A stretch of 46,590 nucleotides of DNA, taken from the NCBI GenBank assembly GCA_900314715.1, contig OMWI01000023.1, forward strand, positions 1-46,590. Direction: 5' to 3'. This DNA is from an uncultured Prevotellaceae bacterium (GTDB lineage Bacteria > Bacteroidota > Bacteroidia > Bacteroidales > Bacteroidaceae). Of the stretch, positions 34,046 to 44,992 are shown one piece after another. The stretch's first letter is position 1. Each line of letters opens with the position of its first letter. The notes beneath the pieces are model-generated. The model made no database searches. It saw only the letters and a list, made by a program, of their open reading frames with translations, and was not told the origin of the DNA. A program made the position numbers and the translations under genes.

Positions 34046-35344
34046 TTATAGCACACGATTGTCGATAACGCGCTTAGCCTTACCAGTACTGCGCTCAATG
34101 CTCTTGGGTTCAACGAGCAAAACCTTGAAGCCAATTCCGATAACGCTACGCAATTCGCCTTCGAGTTTTTTCTGCAACTTAACCATCTGAGCCATTTCAT
34201 CACAGAAGTATTCCTCCTTCACTTCCACTTTCAGTTCTGCGGTATCCGTATTGTTCACACGGTCAACCGTCAACAGATAGTGTGGCTCAAATTCCTTCAG
34301 GCTCAAGATAACTGCCTCTATCTGGGTTGGGAATACGTTGACACCTCTCAAGATAAGCATATCGTCACAACGTCCCAAGATACGATCCATGCGAACCAAC
34401 GTACGACCACATTCACATTTATCATAATGCAAAGCCGTCAAGTCGTGCGTACGATACCTAAGCAATGGCATTCCTTCCTTGGTTAAATGGGTAAAGCACA
34501 ATTCACCAAGTGTTCCTTCAGGCAATTGTTCTCCCGTTTCTGGATCAACGATTTCAGGATAGTAATAATCCTCATTAAGATGCGTTCCATGTTGGCATTC
34601 GCATTCAAAACCAACTCCAGGACCAGCTATCTCACTCAATCCATAAAGGTCGTATGCCTTAATTCCCAATGTAGTTTCCAACTTTTTACGCATGTTTTCT
34701 GTCCATGGTTCTGCACCAAAAGCACCAATACGCAACTTAAACTCTTCAACGGGATAGGGCGATTCTTTCATCGATTCACCCAAATACATGGCATATGATG
34801 GCGTACAGCACAAAGCCGTAGCTCCGAAATCATGCATTAACGTTATTTGTTTATTCGTATTACCAGACGATATAGGGATAACGCTCGCACCGATATTAGT
34901 AGCTCCTTCATGTGCACCTAAACCTCCAGTAAAGAGTCCATATCCATAGGATATCTGGAAAATGTCTTTTTGAGAAGCACCATACGCGACGAAAGCACGC
35001 GAAAGGGCTTCCGTCCAAGTAGATATGTCTTTTCGAGTATAAAGAGCAACCACAGGTTTACCCGTAGTTCCTGAAGATGCATGAATTCGCACGATTTGAC
35101 TCATAGGCACAGCTGCCAATCCAAAAGGATAATTATCACGCAAATCCAACTTGTTGGTGAATGGCAATTTCACGATGTCATCGATGTCATGGATATCATC
35201 AGGAGAAACATCCATCTCTTGCAACTTTTTCCGATAGAAAGGTGAATTATGATAAACGTAATTTACCATCTTTCTCAGTCTAATACTCTGGACTTCACGA
35301 AGTTGTTCGCGGTCCATACACTCCATAGTCTCATTCCAAATCAT
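34046..35344 (-). CDS. paaK: phenylacetate-CoA ligase
   Basis: This is a 432-residue member of the adenylate-forming (ANL) superfamily, activating phenylacetate or a related aryl acid as an acyl-CoA. The AMP-binding signature IHASSGTTGKPVVALYT, the ISYGYGLFTGGLGAHEGA segment, DLYGLSEIAGPG and the C-terminal hinge RIDRMLGR-like sequence (MDRILGRCDDMLILRGVNVFP) are clear. A conserved set of Cys residues around CECQHG and KCECGRT is typical of PaaK-like enzymes. In gut anaerobes it commonly acts with indolepyruvate/arylpyruvate oxidoreductases, but none is in this window. Confidence 0.93.
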   Translation of the reverse strand: MIWNETMECMDREQLREVQSIRLRKMVNYVYHNSPFYRKKLQEMDVSPDDIHDIDDIVKLPFTNKLDLRDNYPFGLAAVPMSQIVRIHASSGTTGKPVVALYTRKDISTWTEALSRAFVAYGASQKDIFQISYGYGLFTGGLGAHEGATNIGASVIPISSGNTNKQITLMHDFGATALCCTPSYAMYLGESMKESPYPVEEFKLRIGAFGAEPWTENMRKKLETTLGIKAYDLYGLSEIAGPGVGFECECQHGTHLNEDYYYPEIVDPETGEQLPEGTLGELCFTHLTKEGMPLLRYRTHDLTALHYDKCECGRTLVRMDRILGRCDDMLILRGVNVFPTQIEAVILSLKEFEPHYLLTVDRVNNTDTAELKVEVKEEYFCDEMAQMVKLQKKLEGELRSVIGIGFKVLLVEPKSIERSTGKAKRVIDNRVL

Positions 35345-35375
35345 TTCTTAGAGTTTTATTGATGAATCCATGACG

Positions 35376-35406
35376 CAAATTTACTAATAAAAAATCAGAA
35401 TGCAAA
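35376..35406 (-). promoter_or_regulatory. promoter of paaK-ACT
   Basis: On the - strand TTTG-N19-TAAATTTG: CAAATTTA at 35376-35383 and CAAA at 35403-35406 on +. Confidence 0.7.
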
Positions 35407-35510
35407 ACATAAACGAAAAAATATAACAATACGTAAGCAAAAACGCATTTTCACCTATTATTGTCATTAAATCTCATGTTATCACTAAAAACAGGAGTAA
35501 TATAAAACAA

Positions 35511-35540
35511 GAAAGGTGCCCATTAAACAGGACACCTTTC
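35511..35540 (-). terminator. terminator downstream of ompA
   Basis: GAAAGGTG and CACCTTTC arms with an additional CC/GG pair after a bulged A enclose a short loop; the - strand continues CTTGTTTTAT. Confidence 0.75.
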
Positions 35541-35561
35541 TTATATAGAAATAAATGATTA

Positions 35562-36725
35562 TTATTTCTTGAGTTCAACAGTTGCACGACGGTCGAGGTT
35601 GATTGGAGAAAGGATAGCAACACCACCCTTAGCTGCGGTTTCAATCTTATCGCGGCTTACACCCATCTTAACGATTTCGTTAGCAACTTGCTCAGCACGC
35701 TTTTCAGACAACCATTGGTTGTGGTCAGCCTTACCAGTTGCGCTATCAGCATAACCAGTTACGAGCAAACCTGTGTTCTTCTCCTTAGCAACGTTAACAA
35801 GGTTCTTAACGTCAACGAGGTCAGCTGCATAAGAAGGACCATTGTTTGTCTTGTTGAGGTAGAAGTAAACTGTTACAGGAACAGCTACGAATTCCTTAAC
35901 TGCCTTTGGAGTCTCTGCTGCCTTTTGGTTAGCAAGGAGGTTTTTCAAGCGAGCGTTCTCAGCGTTAGCATCGTTCAACTGTGCATTGAGAGCATCGATT
36001 CTTGACAAGAAGTCAGCCTTGATTCCCTCTACGTCAGGCACTTTGTCCCAAGAAGCTTTTCTACCAAGGTTGAATGTCAAACCAACTTCACCATAGAGAT
36101 AGTTGTCCTTGTTCTGCCATCCACGCTCTGTGTGATGTTGCCAAACACCATCAGCATCAGACTCTTGACGGTTGTAACCAACTTCAAGATTCAAGGCTAC
36201 ACGGTTGCTCAAACGGAATTGGTTCAGCAAACCTGCACTCAGTTGCATTGCATAAACGTCATAAGACATGTTACGTGTGATACCACCACCAATGAATGGA
36301 ATGAAACTCCAAACACGGTTAGGATTGTAGCCACAGAACATGTTGCTTAAGTTGAACAGAACATGCTCATTCAAAGTCCAGAATTTTGACTTGCTACTTT
36401 GGTTCTTACCTAAAGCTGGGTTAACTGTCTTACCCCAAATACCTTGTAATTTAGTACGGAGTCCGAGACCAGGAGTAAACCACTTACCAACAGCGATAGC
36501 AGCACCATGACTGTTACGGAATGACTTGAAAGGACTCTTGTCATTGTCAATTGCACTATTATGCTCCTCGTTTGAATAGAACACATTGTAGTTGTAACCT
36601 ACCTGGATAAACCAATTGCTCCAGAAGGAATTTGTTGCTACACTATACTTCAGTGTAGGATCGTCTTGTGCCATTGAGGCCATTGAGACGCCGGCGAAAG
36701 CCAAAACAATTAATAATTTTTTCAT
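35562..36725 (-). CDS. OmpA-family outer membrane protein
   Basis: This 387-residue protein has a signal peptide (MKKLLIVLAFAGVSMASMAQ) and an N-terminal beta-barrel (about 25-225, with aromatic-rich strands such as SVATNSFWSNWFIQVGYNYN). A coiled-coil linker follows (IDALNAQLNDANAENARLK), then a C-terminal OmpA peptidoglycan-binding domain with GYADSATGKADHNQWLSEKR and the Arg that contacts diaminopimelate. It should tie the outer membrane to the cell wall. This is the common major OmpA type of Prevotella and Bacteroides. The gene is monocistronic, with a CAAAATTA box at 36782-36789 (TAATTTTG on the - strand) and a terminator. Confidence 0.93.
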   Translation of the reverse strand: MKKLLIVLAFAGVSMASMAQDDPTLKYSVATNSFWSNWFIQVGYNYNVFYSNEEHNSAIDNDKSPFKSFRNSHGAAIAVGKWFTPGLGLRTKLQGIWGKTVNPALGKNQSSKSKFWTLNEHVLFNLSNMFCGYNPNRVWSFIPFIGGGITRNMSYDVYAMQLSAGLLNQFRLSNRVALNLEVGYNRQESDADGVWQHHTERGWQNKDNYLYGEVGLTFNLGRKASWDKVPDVEGIKADFLSRIDALNAQLNDANAENARLKNLLANQKAAETPKAVKEFVAVPVTVYFYLNKTNNGPSYAADLVDVKNLVNVAKEKNTGLLVTGYADSATGKADHNQWLSEKRAEQVANEIVKMGVSRDKIETAAKGGVAILSPINLDRRATVELKK

Positions 36726-36919
36726 AACTTATAAATTATTTTATATATAAAATCATTCTTCCCTATGGGTCTAATCGAGTACAAAATTAGCAATTATTTT
36801 TATAATCCACTATTTTTTTAAAGAAAAATATCATTTATCGGCCAAAAAAGTAACATTTCTACTATTAATTCTTAAAAAAACATGAATTAACCCTCGTTTT
36901 TTTGCATATCTTTCCCATT

Positions 36920-38731
36920 TTATCCCAACAAATGTTCAATCTCTTGTTGTTTCAAAATACACAATATATTTCTGCCTTCAGGTGTAAAATTCATGTTAGA
37001 ACAAGCAAAAAGTCCATTCACGATATTATCCATCTCATCATTATTCAAGACCTGCCCATAAGGGATAGCCGTATTTCGAGCGAGAGTCAATGCAACCACT
37101 CGATTTATTTCATCCTTTACGCTTGCTCCATTTTCACTTGCCGTATTGAGCATGTCATGCATCAACGAAACGACATTAGTATCTATTGCATCAGAGGGAA
37201 CAGCCACGATAGCATAATTGCCATTTCCCATGTCTGTGATTTCAAAGCCCAAATATGTGAGTTCCTCCCAAACTCTCTTCAATACCACTTGTTCTGAAGC
37301 AGACAACTGGAACACTTCAGGAAACAATACCTTTTGGGAAGTTCCTTGATGATTATTGAGTGTTCCAAGATACTTTTCAAACAACATCCGAACATGTGCA
37401 CGATGTTGGTCAATAATCATCAATCCGGATTTCACAGCTGTCATAATATATTTTCCCTTATATTGATAATGAACGGGCGATACATCTGAAATCAAGTCAT
37501 TACCTGATTGGTCTTCTATCTCATCATCAAACAAATTCGTTTCCTCTTGAGATTGCGTTTCCAATCCTTCATATAAATCTTCCCAATGATTTACGGAAGA
37601 CGATGAAGGTCGAGATTTCGATGAAGTAAACGGATTGTATTGCGGATTATATTTCACATATGGCGCAGAAGATCCATTTTGTCCGTCAAACAAAGGAATA
37701 TCGGGTTTACCTTGAATGTCAAAATCAATGGAAGGAACATTATTGAACAAACCAATAGCCTCTTTTACAGCTGCTGTTAATATCTGCCAAATAGCTTGTT
37801 CGTTTTCAAACTTGATTTCCGTCTTTACGGGATGAATATTCACGTCTATGTCTGATGGAGACACATCGAAATAAATGAAAAACGGCACTTGCTCTCCAAC
37901 AGGAATCAATCTATCGTAAGCATTCATGACTGCCTTGCTGAAGTAGGGATGCTTCATATACCTGCCATTTACGAAGAAATACTGACGAGTATTTTTTTTC
38001 CTCGCCGACTCTGGTTTTCCTACGAATCCAGAAATCTTACACATCGTGGTTTCTACAGATATTGGAAGTAAGTCTTGGTTCATTCTCTTCCCGAAAACAT
38101 CCAAAATACGTTGTTTCATATTCCCTGGTTTGAGATTGAACATCTCCGTACCATTACTATGAAACGTAAAGGCAACGTTGGGATAAACAAGAACGATACG
38201 CTCAAAAGCAGTTAAGATATTACTTAATTCCGTAGAATTAGATTTCAAGAACTTCCTACGTGCGGGTACATTAAAGAACAAGTTCTCTATCTTAAAATTA
38301 CTTCCCACCGCACACGCACATGGTTCTTGTCCTGTGAATTTAGAACCAGAAATAGAAAGATGAGTACCTACGTCTTCACCTTCTTGTCTTGTATACAACT
38401 CTATTTGAGCAACTGCAGCTATCGAGGCGAGCGCTTCACCACGAAATCCCATGGTCTGCAATGCAAATAAATCGTTAGCTTCACGAATCTTAGAAGTCGC
38501 ATGGCGTTCGAATGCCAATCGCGCATCTGTTTCAGACATACCAATACCATCATCTATCACTTGTATAGAAGTGCGTCCTGCATCAACGACCAACACATGA
38601 ATGGTCTTAGCACCTGCATCAACGGCATTTTCCACCAACTCTTTCACAACGCTTGCCGGTCGTTGTATCACTTCACCAGCAGCAATTTGATTGGCCACGG
38701 AATCGGGCAATAATTGTATAATATCGCTCAT
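36920..38731 (-). CDS. mutL: DNA mismatch repair protein MutL
   Basis: This is a 603-residue GHKL ATPase that couples mismatch recognition to strand removal. The N-terminal motifs are intact: [10 protein letters not shown] (Glu31/Asn35), [18 protein letters not shown] and [22 protein letters not shown] disordered linker spans about 350-420. In the C-terminal domain the canonical endonuclease motif DQHA(X)2E(X)4E reads [12 protein letters not shown], so the Ala and first Glu are replaced, and the later motifs are also unlike the consensus. It is the last gene of the guaB run; its ATG is 1 nt after the ostA-like stop. Confidence 0.95.
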   Translation of the reverse strand: MSDIIQLLPDSVANQIAAGEVIQRPASVVKELVENAVDAGAKTIHVLVVDAGRTSIQVIDDGIGMSETDARLAFERHATSKIREANDLFALQTMGFRGEALASIAAVAQIELYTRQEGEDVGTHLSISGSKFTGQEPCACAVGSNFKIENLFFNVPARRKFLKSNSTELSNILTAFERIVLVYPNVAFTFHSNGTEMFNLKPGNMKQRILDVFGKRMNQDLLPISVETTMCKISGFVGKPESARKKNTRQYFFVNGRYMKHPYFSKAVMNAYDRLIPVGEQVPFFIYFDVSPSDIDVNIHPVKTEIKFENEQAIWQILTAAVKEAIGLFNNVPSIDFDIQGKPDIPLFDGQNGSSAPYVKYNPQYNPFTSSKSRPSSSSVNHWEDLYEGLETQSQEETNLFDDEIEDQSGNDLISDVSPVHYQYKGKYIMTAVKSGLMIIDQHRAHVRMLFEKYLGTLNNHQGTSQKVLFPEVFQLSASEQVVLKRVWEELTYLGFEITDMGNGNYAIVAVPSDAIDTNVVSLMHDMLNTASENGASVKDEINRVVALTLARNTAIPYGQVLNNDEMDNIVNGLFACSNMNFTPEGRNILCILKQQEIEHLLG

Positions 38732-38732
38732 C

Positions 38733-40427
38733 TCACCTCTGAGTTTTAGGTTTCTTTATGGTATTGTCTGAGATATCTTGGTCATCTAACGACTGCAATG
38801 GTGCAGCATGACGCTCTACTACCTTCAACTTTGCCTCTTCACTTTTGCCTCGCCATGCAAAAATGTCGTATTTATCTTTCGGTCGGATATCCTCAAGCCA
38901 TACAAACTGAGGCAACAACAATTTCGCGGGAGGAATTTGAGTTAGTGGATACCACGTTCCCGTTGCCGCAGGCATCCAAATTTTCTCCAATTTCCTTTCT
39001 GGAGAAAAAAACATCTTCAACGTATCCGTTTCGGTGTAGTTCATCACCATAATAGAAGAATCTTTTTCCTCAATAGGATAATACACCGTACATACATTAC
39101 CGATACTTATCGCATGGCGAATGACTCCATTGTCAAAAAACGCCTTCATCTCTTTAGAAGATATTTGGTCGTAATGTTGTTCATTGTCAACTTTCTCTAT
39201 CGACAACGCCTGTCCTATAACGTGCGCCATTCGAACGGTAGAGTCGTTCATGTAAACACGTATTTCCTCACCCAACAACTGTCTTCCCATATTCCAGACA
39301 ATAGGGTCTTTATACATGGTCATGCATGAATCTTGGGAATTAAACATCAACGAATCGCATACTGCTTGAACATCCGTTCTATACGCGCGAACCTTATTAT
39401 AACAATATACCTTACGGTAAACGGAATCAGTATTGATATTGTACGTAAATATCTTCATTGAGTCGCTATGCATGAATAGCGTATCTTTCTGAGAATAATC
39501 CTTAACAAGTGCATCTATCGTTGCAAAGCCATAACCAGTTTTTTCATTGTACGTCAGATGTCCACATTGCAACTCATTCTTATTGAGATTGTCCACATAA
39601 ACAACATTTCCGAATCCTTCACTTTGTCCTGTCTTGTCGTCATAATACAAACTATCTCCCGTAATGGTCTTTTGGTCATTAACTATCGTTGACCTTCCAT
39701 ACATTTGCGCTTGGTCAGTATTTGTATTAAAATACCCATCGTCGGTATCTATCACACTTTTCCCTTGCGTAATTTTTGATGGACCGACAACATGAGCAGT
39801 TGAAGATTTCGTATCATAATACAATGTATCTGTCGTAATGAGTCTTTCTCCATTGGTTAATCTGACGTTGTAGTAAAATACGGCTTCTCTTAATTCGGTA
39901 TTATATTCACCCCAATCAGAACTCAACTTATCTTTTCCGTCTATCAAGCGACCTCCTTCAAAGAAATAGGCATTGTTGTAGAGTCGGTCATAATCAAGGC
40001 TGTCCGTATAGAGTGTTTGCCTACGATGCTTGAGCACCACGTCTTTGCGCGCACGCATCATTTGTTCTTGTCCGTCATAATCACCATGATCACAATCCAA
40101 CGACAAGGTGTCTCCTTGTTTGTAATGAACATGTCCAAAAGCCTTGACAGAATTCAATTCTTGATAAAAATAGGCACTATCGCATGTGAGCGTAGCACCT
40201 TGATGACGAAAAGAGACTTTACCTTTAACAATCTGCGCTGGCGGATAAGTGCCATAGGCATTGTATCGTAATTCATCAGCGTGAATCAGATACACACGAT
40301 CATCTTGCTTCACTTTCTTTTTAGCAGAAGAGATTGTCAACAATCCACAACCTCCTAAGCATAATAACAGGATAAGTAATATCCTATTACGCAAGACATA
40401 TCGGTTTATCTGATTCCCCTCTGTCAT
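38733..40427 (-). CDS. OstA/LptA-like outer membrane biogenesis protein
   Basis: Using the ATG at 40427, which overlaps the surA-like stop as ATGA, the protein has 564 residues; a TTG at 40436 is an alternative. An N-terminal hydrophobic segment ([19 protein letters not shown]) may be a signal anchor or lipoprotein signal. Repeated OstA/LptA beta-strand modules follow: [66 protein letters not shown]. Bacteroidetes encode such OstA-like proteins next to surA and mutL, and a role in lipopolysaccharide transport across the periplasm is likely. Confidence 0.85.
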   Translation of the reverse strand: MTEGNQINRYVLRNRILLILLLCLGGCGLLTISSAKKKVKQDDRVYLIHADELRYNAYGTYPPAQIVKGKVSFRHQGATLTCDSAYFYQELNSVKAFGHVHYKQGDTLSLDCDHGDYDGQEQMMRARKDVVLKHRRQTLYTDSLDYDRLYNNAYFFEGGRLIDGKDKLSSDWGEYNTELREAVFYYNVRLTNGERLITTDTLYYDTKSSTAHVVGPSKITQGKSVIDTDDGYFNTNTDQAQMYGRSTIVNDQKTITGDSLYYDDKTGQSEGFGNVVYVDNLNKNELQCGHLTYNEKTGYGFATIDALVKDYSQKDTLFMHSDSMKIFTYNINTDSVYRKVYCYNKVRAYRTDVQAVCDSLMFNSQDSCMTMYKDPIVWNMGRQLLGEEIRVYMNDSTVRMAHVIGQALSIEKVDNEQHYDQISSKEMKAFFDNGVIRHAISIGNVCTVYYPIEEKDSSIMVMNYTETDTLKMFFSPERKLEKIWMPAATGTWYPLTQIPPAKLLLPQFVWLEDIRPKDKYDIFAWRGKSEEAKLKVVERHAAPLQSLDDQDISDNTIKKPKTQR

Positions 40428-41869
40428 TTCACCCAACCTTGGTATTCAAACTTACAATCCTTATATCGGTCGTTCATGCGCACGTAGGTATGTTTGATTT
40501 TGTCTACTACCCAATCGTGTAATGCCTCTTGACGACGTTTATTCAACACGACTTCCCTCATCACCTGGAAATCTTCAGTGATAGTTGCCTTATGTCCTTC
40601 TATCCTACTCTTCAACTTCACGATGGCACAAGTGGTTTTTCCCCTGCTGTCTATCATCTTGAAGGGTTGCGATATTTGATTCACTTTCAGGGTATCTACC
40701 ACACGAGCAATCTCTGTTGGCAAGTCTTTCATCTCAAACTTTGAAGTACGTGTTCGAGATGTCGCACTTTCAATCATGTTCGACATCAAACCCTTATTGT
40801 TACGAGTATCTTTGTCATCGGAAATCATCGTTGCACCATCCTCAAAAGTAAACTTTCCTTCACGGATATCACTTGCGATGGAATCCAATCGTGCCAATGT
40901 TTGGTCGATTACCTCGTATGATGCCTTTGGCTTCAACAAGATATGGCGCACGTTTACCTTATCTCCACGTTTGTCAATCAACTGAATGATGTGGAAACCG
41001 TATTCCGTCTCAACAATCTTGGAAATCTTCTTGGGATCAGTCAAGTTGAAAGCAACGCTGGCAAAAGCAGGGTCTAAGATTCCTCGACCCGTATATCCCA
41101 ATTCACCACCTTGACGTGCGGAAACGGGGTCTTCTGAATACATACGCGCAAGCGTCGCAAAGGTTGTCTCACCTTTATTTACACGTTCGGTAAACTCACG
41201 CAACTCGTCTTTCACACGATTGATTTCGTCGATGGGAATACGTGGTTGTTGCGTTAAAATCTCTACTTCCACTTCAGTAGGAACAAACGGGATACTATCT
41301 TCGGATAGATTCTTGAAATAATTACGGACCTCGGCAGGTGTTACGGAAATGTCTTCAACCAGTTTTTCGCGCATCTTCTGCACCAATTTACTGTTCTTGA
41401 ATTCGTCGTGCATTTCCTCACGCATCTGTTGAATAGTCTGCTTACGGTACTCCTCCAATTTCTCCTGTGAACCAATGAGTTGCACCCAATGGTTAATCTG
41501 GTCGTCTATGCCTTGCGTGATTTCCGATTCGGTCACTTCTATGGAGTCTATGGCTGCTTGATGCAAGAACAATTTCTGCACCGCCATTTGTTCGGGAATA
41601 GAACAATCAGGGTCTCCCTGCCATCTTACTCCTTCGGCTTCGCTTTGCAATCGCATCGCCTCCACGTCTGATTTCAAGATAGGCTCATCACCCACCACCC
41701 AGATAACTTCATCGATAACACTTGTTTCTGGAATGACGGGAGCTTTTTCCTCTACTTTCGTAGAGTCGCCACCTTCGTTGACGATAGGAATACGATGGGC
41801 ATTTGCACTCATTCCCACTACCAGCGAGAGAGCGACAAAGCCGAGAAACATTTTGAAACCTTTATTCAT
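40424..41869 (-). CDS. surA: SurA-like periplasmic peptidyl-prolyl isomerase/chaperone
   Basis: This 481-residue protein has a signal peptide (FLGFVALSLVVGMSANA). A SurA-type N-terminal region follows (VIDEVIWVVGDEPILKSDVEAM) with a long helical part, then two parvulin domains: ATLARMYSEDPVSARQGGELGYTGRG..EYGFHIIQLIDKRG and VRHILLKPK..ISDDKDTRNNKGLM. It should assist outer membrane protein folding. It is the third gene of the guaB run, following another parvulin gene by 33 nt. Confidence 0.9.
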   Translation of the reverse strand: MNKGFKMFLGFVALSLVVGMSANAHRIPIVNEGGDSTKVEEKAPVIPETSVIDEVIWVVGDEPILKSDVEAMRLQSEAEGVRWQGDPDCSIPEQMAVQKLFLHQAAIDSIEVTESEITQGIDDQINHWVQLIGSQEKLEEYRKQTIQQMREEMHDEFKNSKLVQKMREKLVEDISVTPAEVRNYFKNLSEDSIPFVPTEVEVEILTQQPRIPIDEINRVKDELREFTERVNKGETTFATLARMYSEDPVSARQGGELGYTGRGILDPAFASVAFNLTDPKKISKIVETEYGFHIIQLIDKRGDKVNVRHILLKPKASYEVIDQTLARLDSIASDIREGKFTFEDGATMISDDKDTRNNKGLMSNMIESATSRTRTSKFEMKDLPTEIARVVDTLKVNQISQPFKMIDSRGKTTCAIVKLKSRIEGHKATITEDFQVMREVVLNKRRQEALHDWVVDKIKHTYVRMNDRYKDCKFEYQGWVK

Positions 41870-41902
41870 TGAGTCTTATATTCTGGGTATAACCCTATCT
41901 TT

Positions 41903-43348
41903 CTAATGTTTGTTTACAGTCTTCAATACTGATTCATCTACTTCTACGGGATATCTGCGACGCAAGTTTGCTACCCATTCCTTCTCGAGTTCCTCTTGAT
42001 AATCAGCCAACACCTGGCCACGAACATCGGTGTATTCCTGTGGAGCTTTCAACTTCTTTCCGTAAACCGCATCAATGGGAAAATCCTTTACAGCCTTGGC
42101 GGTGGTGTCTTTCTTAAATACTTCCTTGTCAATCAGTGCGTTATCACCTTGCTTAAAGATTCCTTTCTCTACGCGAATACGAAGGATAGAATCGTTGTTG
42201 AACGTCTTACGCAACACGTCTGCCCACTTGTCGAATGATATATTCTTTACGGCATTCTTCACGGCCTTAACGTCAGCGGCGTCTTTAACATGATAAGCGA
42301 TTCCCTTGAAACGGGGAGCATCCCACTTATATTTCTTTTTGTTCTTCTTGAAGTAGCTAGCCAATCCTGCTTCATCCTTGGCTGCCTTATCCCATACTGT
42401 GGCATTGCTGATTTCATACAACAACAATCCGTCATGGTATTCTTGGATAAGATATTTCAAGTCCATGTCTTTAGCAACCATCTCATCGGTCTTGGCATCA
42501 AGCAATTGTTCTTTGGTTACTTCCTCTGCCTTGGCTATTTCATCTATCTTTTGGTCAATGATATGTTCTCTCAACTGACGTTGTTCGATAAATTGCAAGA
42601 TGTCTGCGTGAACGGAATCGTAAGGGAAGAAGCTACCTTTATCAATCACCTTAATAATATGATAACCTGCCTCCGTGAGAACTGGTTCACTCATTTCGCC
42701 CTTATTCAATTGGAAGAGAGCCTTTTCAAATGCTGGCAATGTCTGTCCTTTAGTCAACCATGGCAATTCGCCACCGTTTCTTGCAGATTGCTTGTCGTCA
42801 GAAAGTTTCTTTGCCAACTCCGCGAAGTCTGCACCTTTCTTCAACTCATTATAGATAGAGTCGATGCGAACCTTTGCAGCATCCTGTTGCTCTTGCGTAG
42901 CTTTCTGTCCCAACAAGAGAAGAATGTGAGAAGCCTTCACCATACCGCCCATTGAATCAATGCGCGTTTGTGTTTCCTTGTATATCTTCTGTGCTTCCTT
43001 TTCCACGTCTGCGTCAGTGATGAAAGCAGGACGGATTTGTTGGTCGCGATACGACGTAAACTCATCCTTGAATGTCTTCAATGTATCTAAGTGTGCGTCT
43101 TTGGCAGCCTCAACCTTCAACTTATAATTGACAAACAAATCAACATATTCCTCTACGCTCTTCTTATCGATAACTCCTTCAGAATTGTTCTTGTTATAGG
43201 AATACTCGAATTCTGACCTATTAACAGGTTGGCCGTTAATCTTCATGATGACAGGGTCTTCTTGGGCGAAGATTGTCATTGGCAACAAGGCGAAAAGCAA
43301 TGAGAAAACCAACTTTTTCACTTGTACTTGATTAATCTTGTTATTCAT
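41903..43348 (-). CDS. PpiC/PrsA-like peptidyl-prolyl isomerase
   Basis: This 481-residue exported protein has a signal peptide (VKKLVFSLLFALLPMTIFAQ) and one clear parvulin domain: VKASHILLLLGQKATQEQQ, KKLSDDKQSARNGGELPWLTKG and TEAGYHIIKVIDKG. Long helical regions on both sides probably form a chaperone cradle, as in SurA/PrsA. It lies 42 nt after guaB and 33 nt before the SurA-like gene, so two distinct foldases are made from one transcript. Confidence 0.9.
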   Translation of the reverse strand: MNNKINQVQVKKLVFSLLFALLPMTIFAQEDPVIMKINGQPVNRSEFEYSYNKNNSEGVIDKKSVEEYVDLFVNYKLKVEAAKDAHLDTLKTFKDEFTSYRDQQIRPAFITDADVEKEAQKIYKETQTRIDSMGGMVKASHILLLLGQKATQEQQDAAKVRIDSIYNELKKGADFAELAKKLSDDKQSARNGGELPWLTKGQTLPAFEKALFQLNKGEMSEPVLTEAGYHIIKVIDKGSFFPYDSVHADILQFIEQRQLREHIIDQKIDEIAKAEEVTKEQLLDAKTDEMVAKDMDLKYLIQEYHDGLLLYEISNATVWDKAAKDEAGLASYFKKNKKKYKWDAPRFKGIAYHVKDAADVKAVKNAVKNISFDKWADVLRKTFNNDSILRIRVEKGIFKQGDNALIDKEVFKKDTTAKAVKDFPIDAVYGKKLKAPQEYTDVRGQVLADYQEELEKEWVANLRRRYPVEVDESVLKTVNKH

Positions 43349-43390
43349 TGTCTTGATTATTATATTCTTTTGATGTAATATACATGTCGA

Positions 43391-44878
<1,488 letters not shown>

Positions 44879-44927
44879 TTATTTATTGCGTGCAAAATTA
44901 GCACAAAAATTCCACATAGCACCCCAT

Positions 44928-44949
44928 TTTAGGTGATTTTCTACCTAAA
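44928..44949. other. small inverted repeat between guaB and the WecB-like gene
   Basis: TTTAGGT (44928-44934) and ACCTAAA (44943-44949) with an 8-nt loop. It may be a weak terminator of the upstream - strand gene or an operator for guaB, 28 nt beyond its -7 box; no T-run follows. Confidence 0.4.
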
Positions 44950-44992
44950 TTAATGCAATTTAGTGTGTTTTTAAGTTTATTTGTCTACTCTT

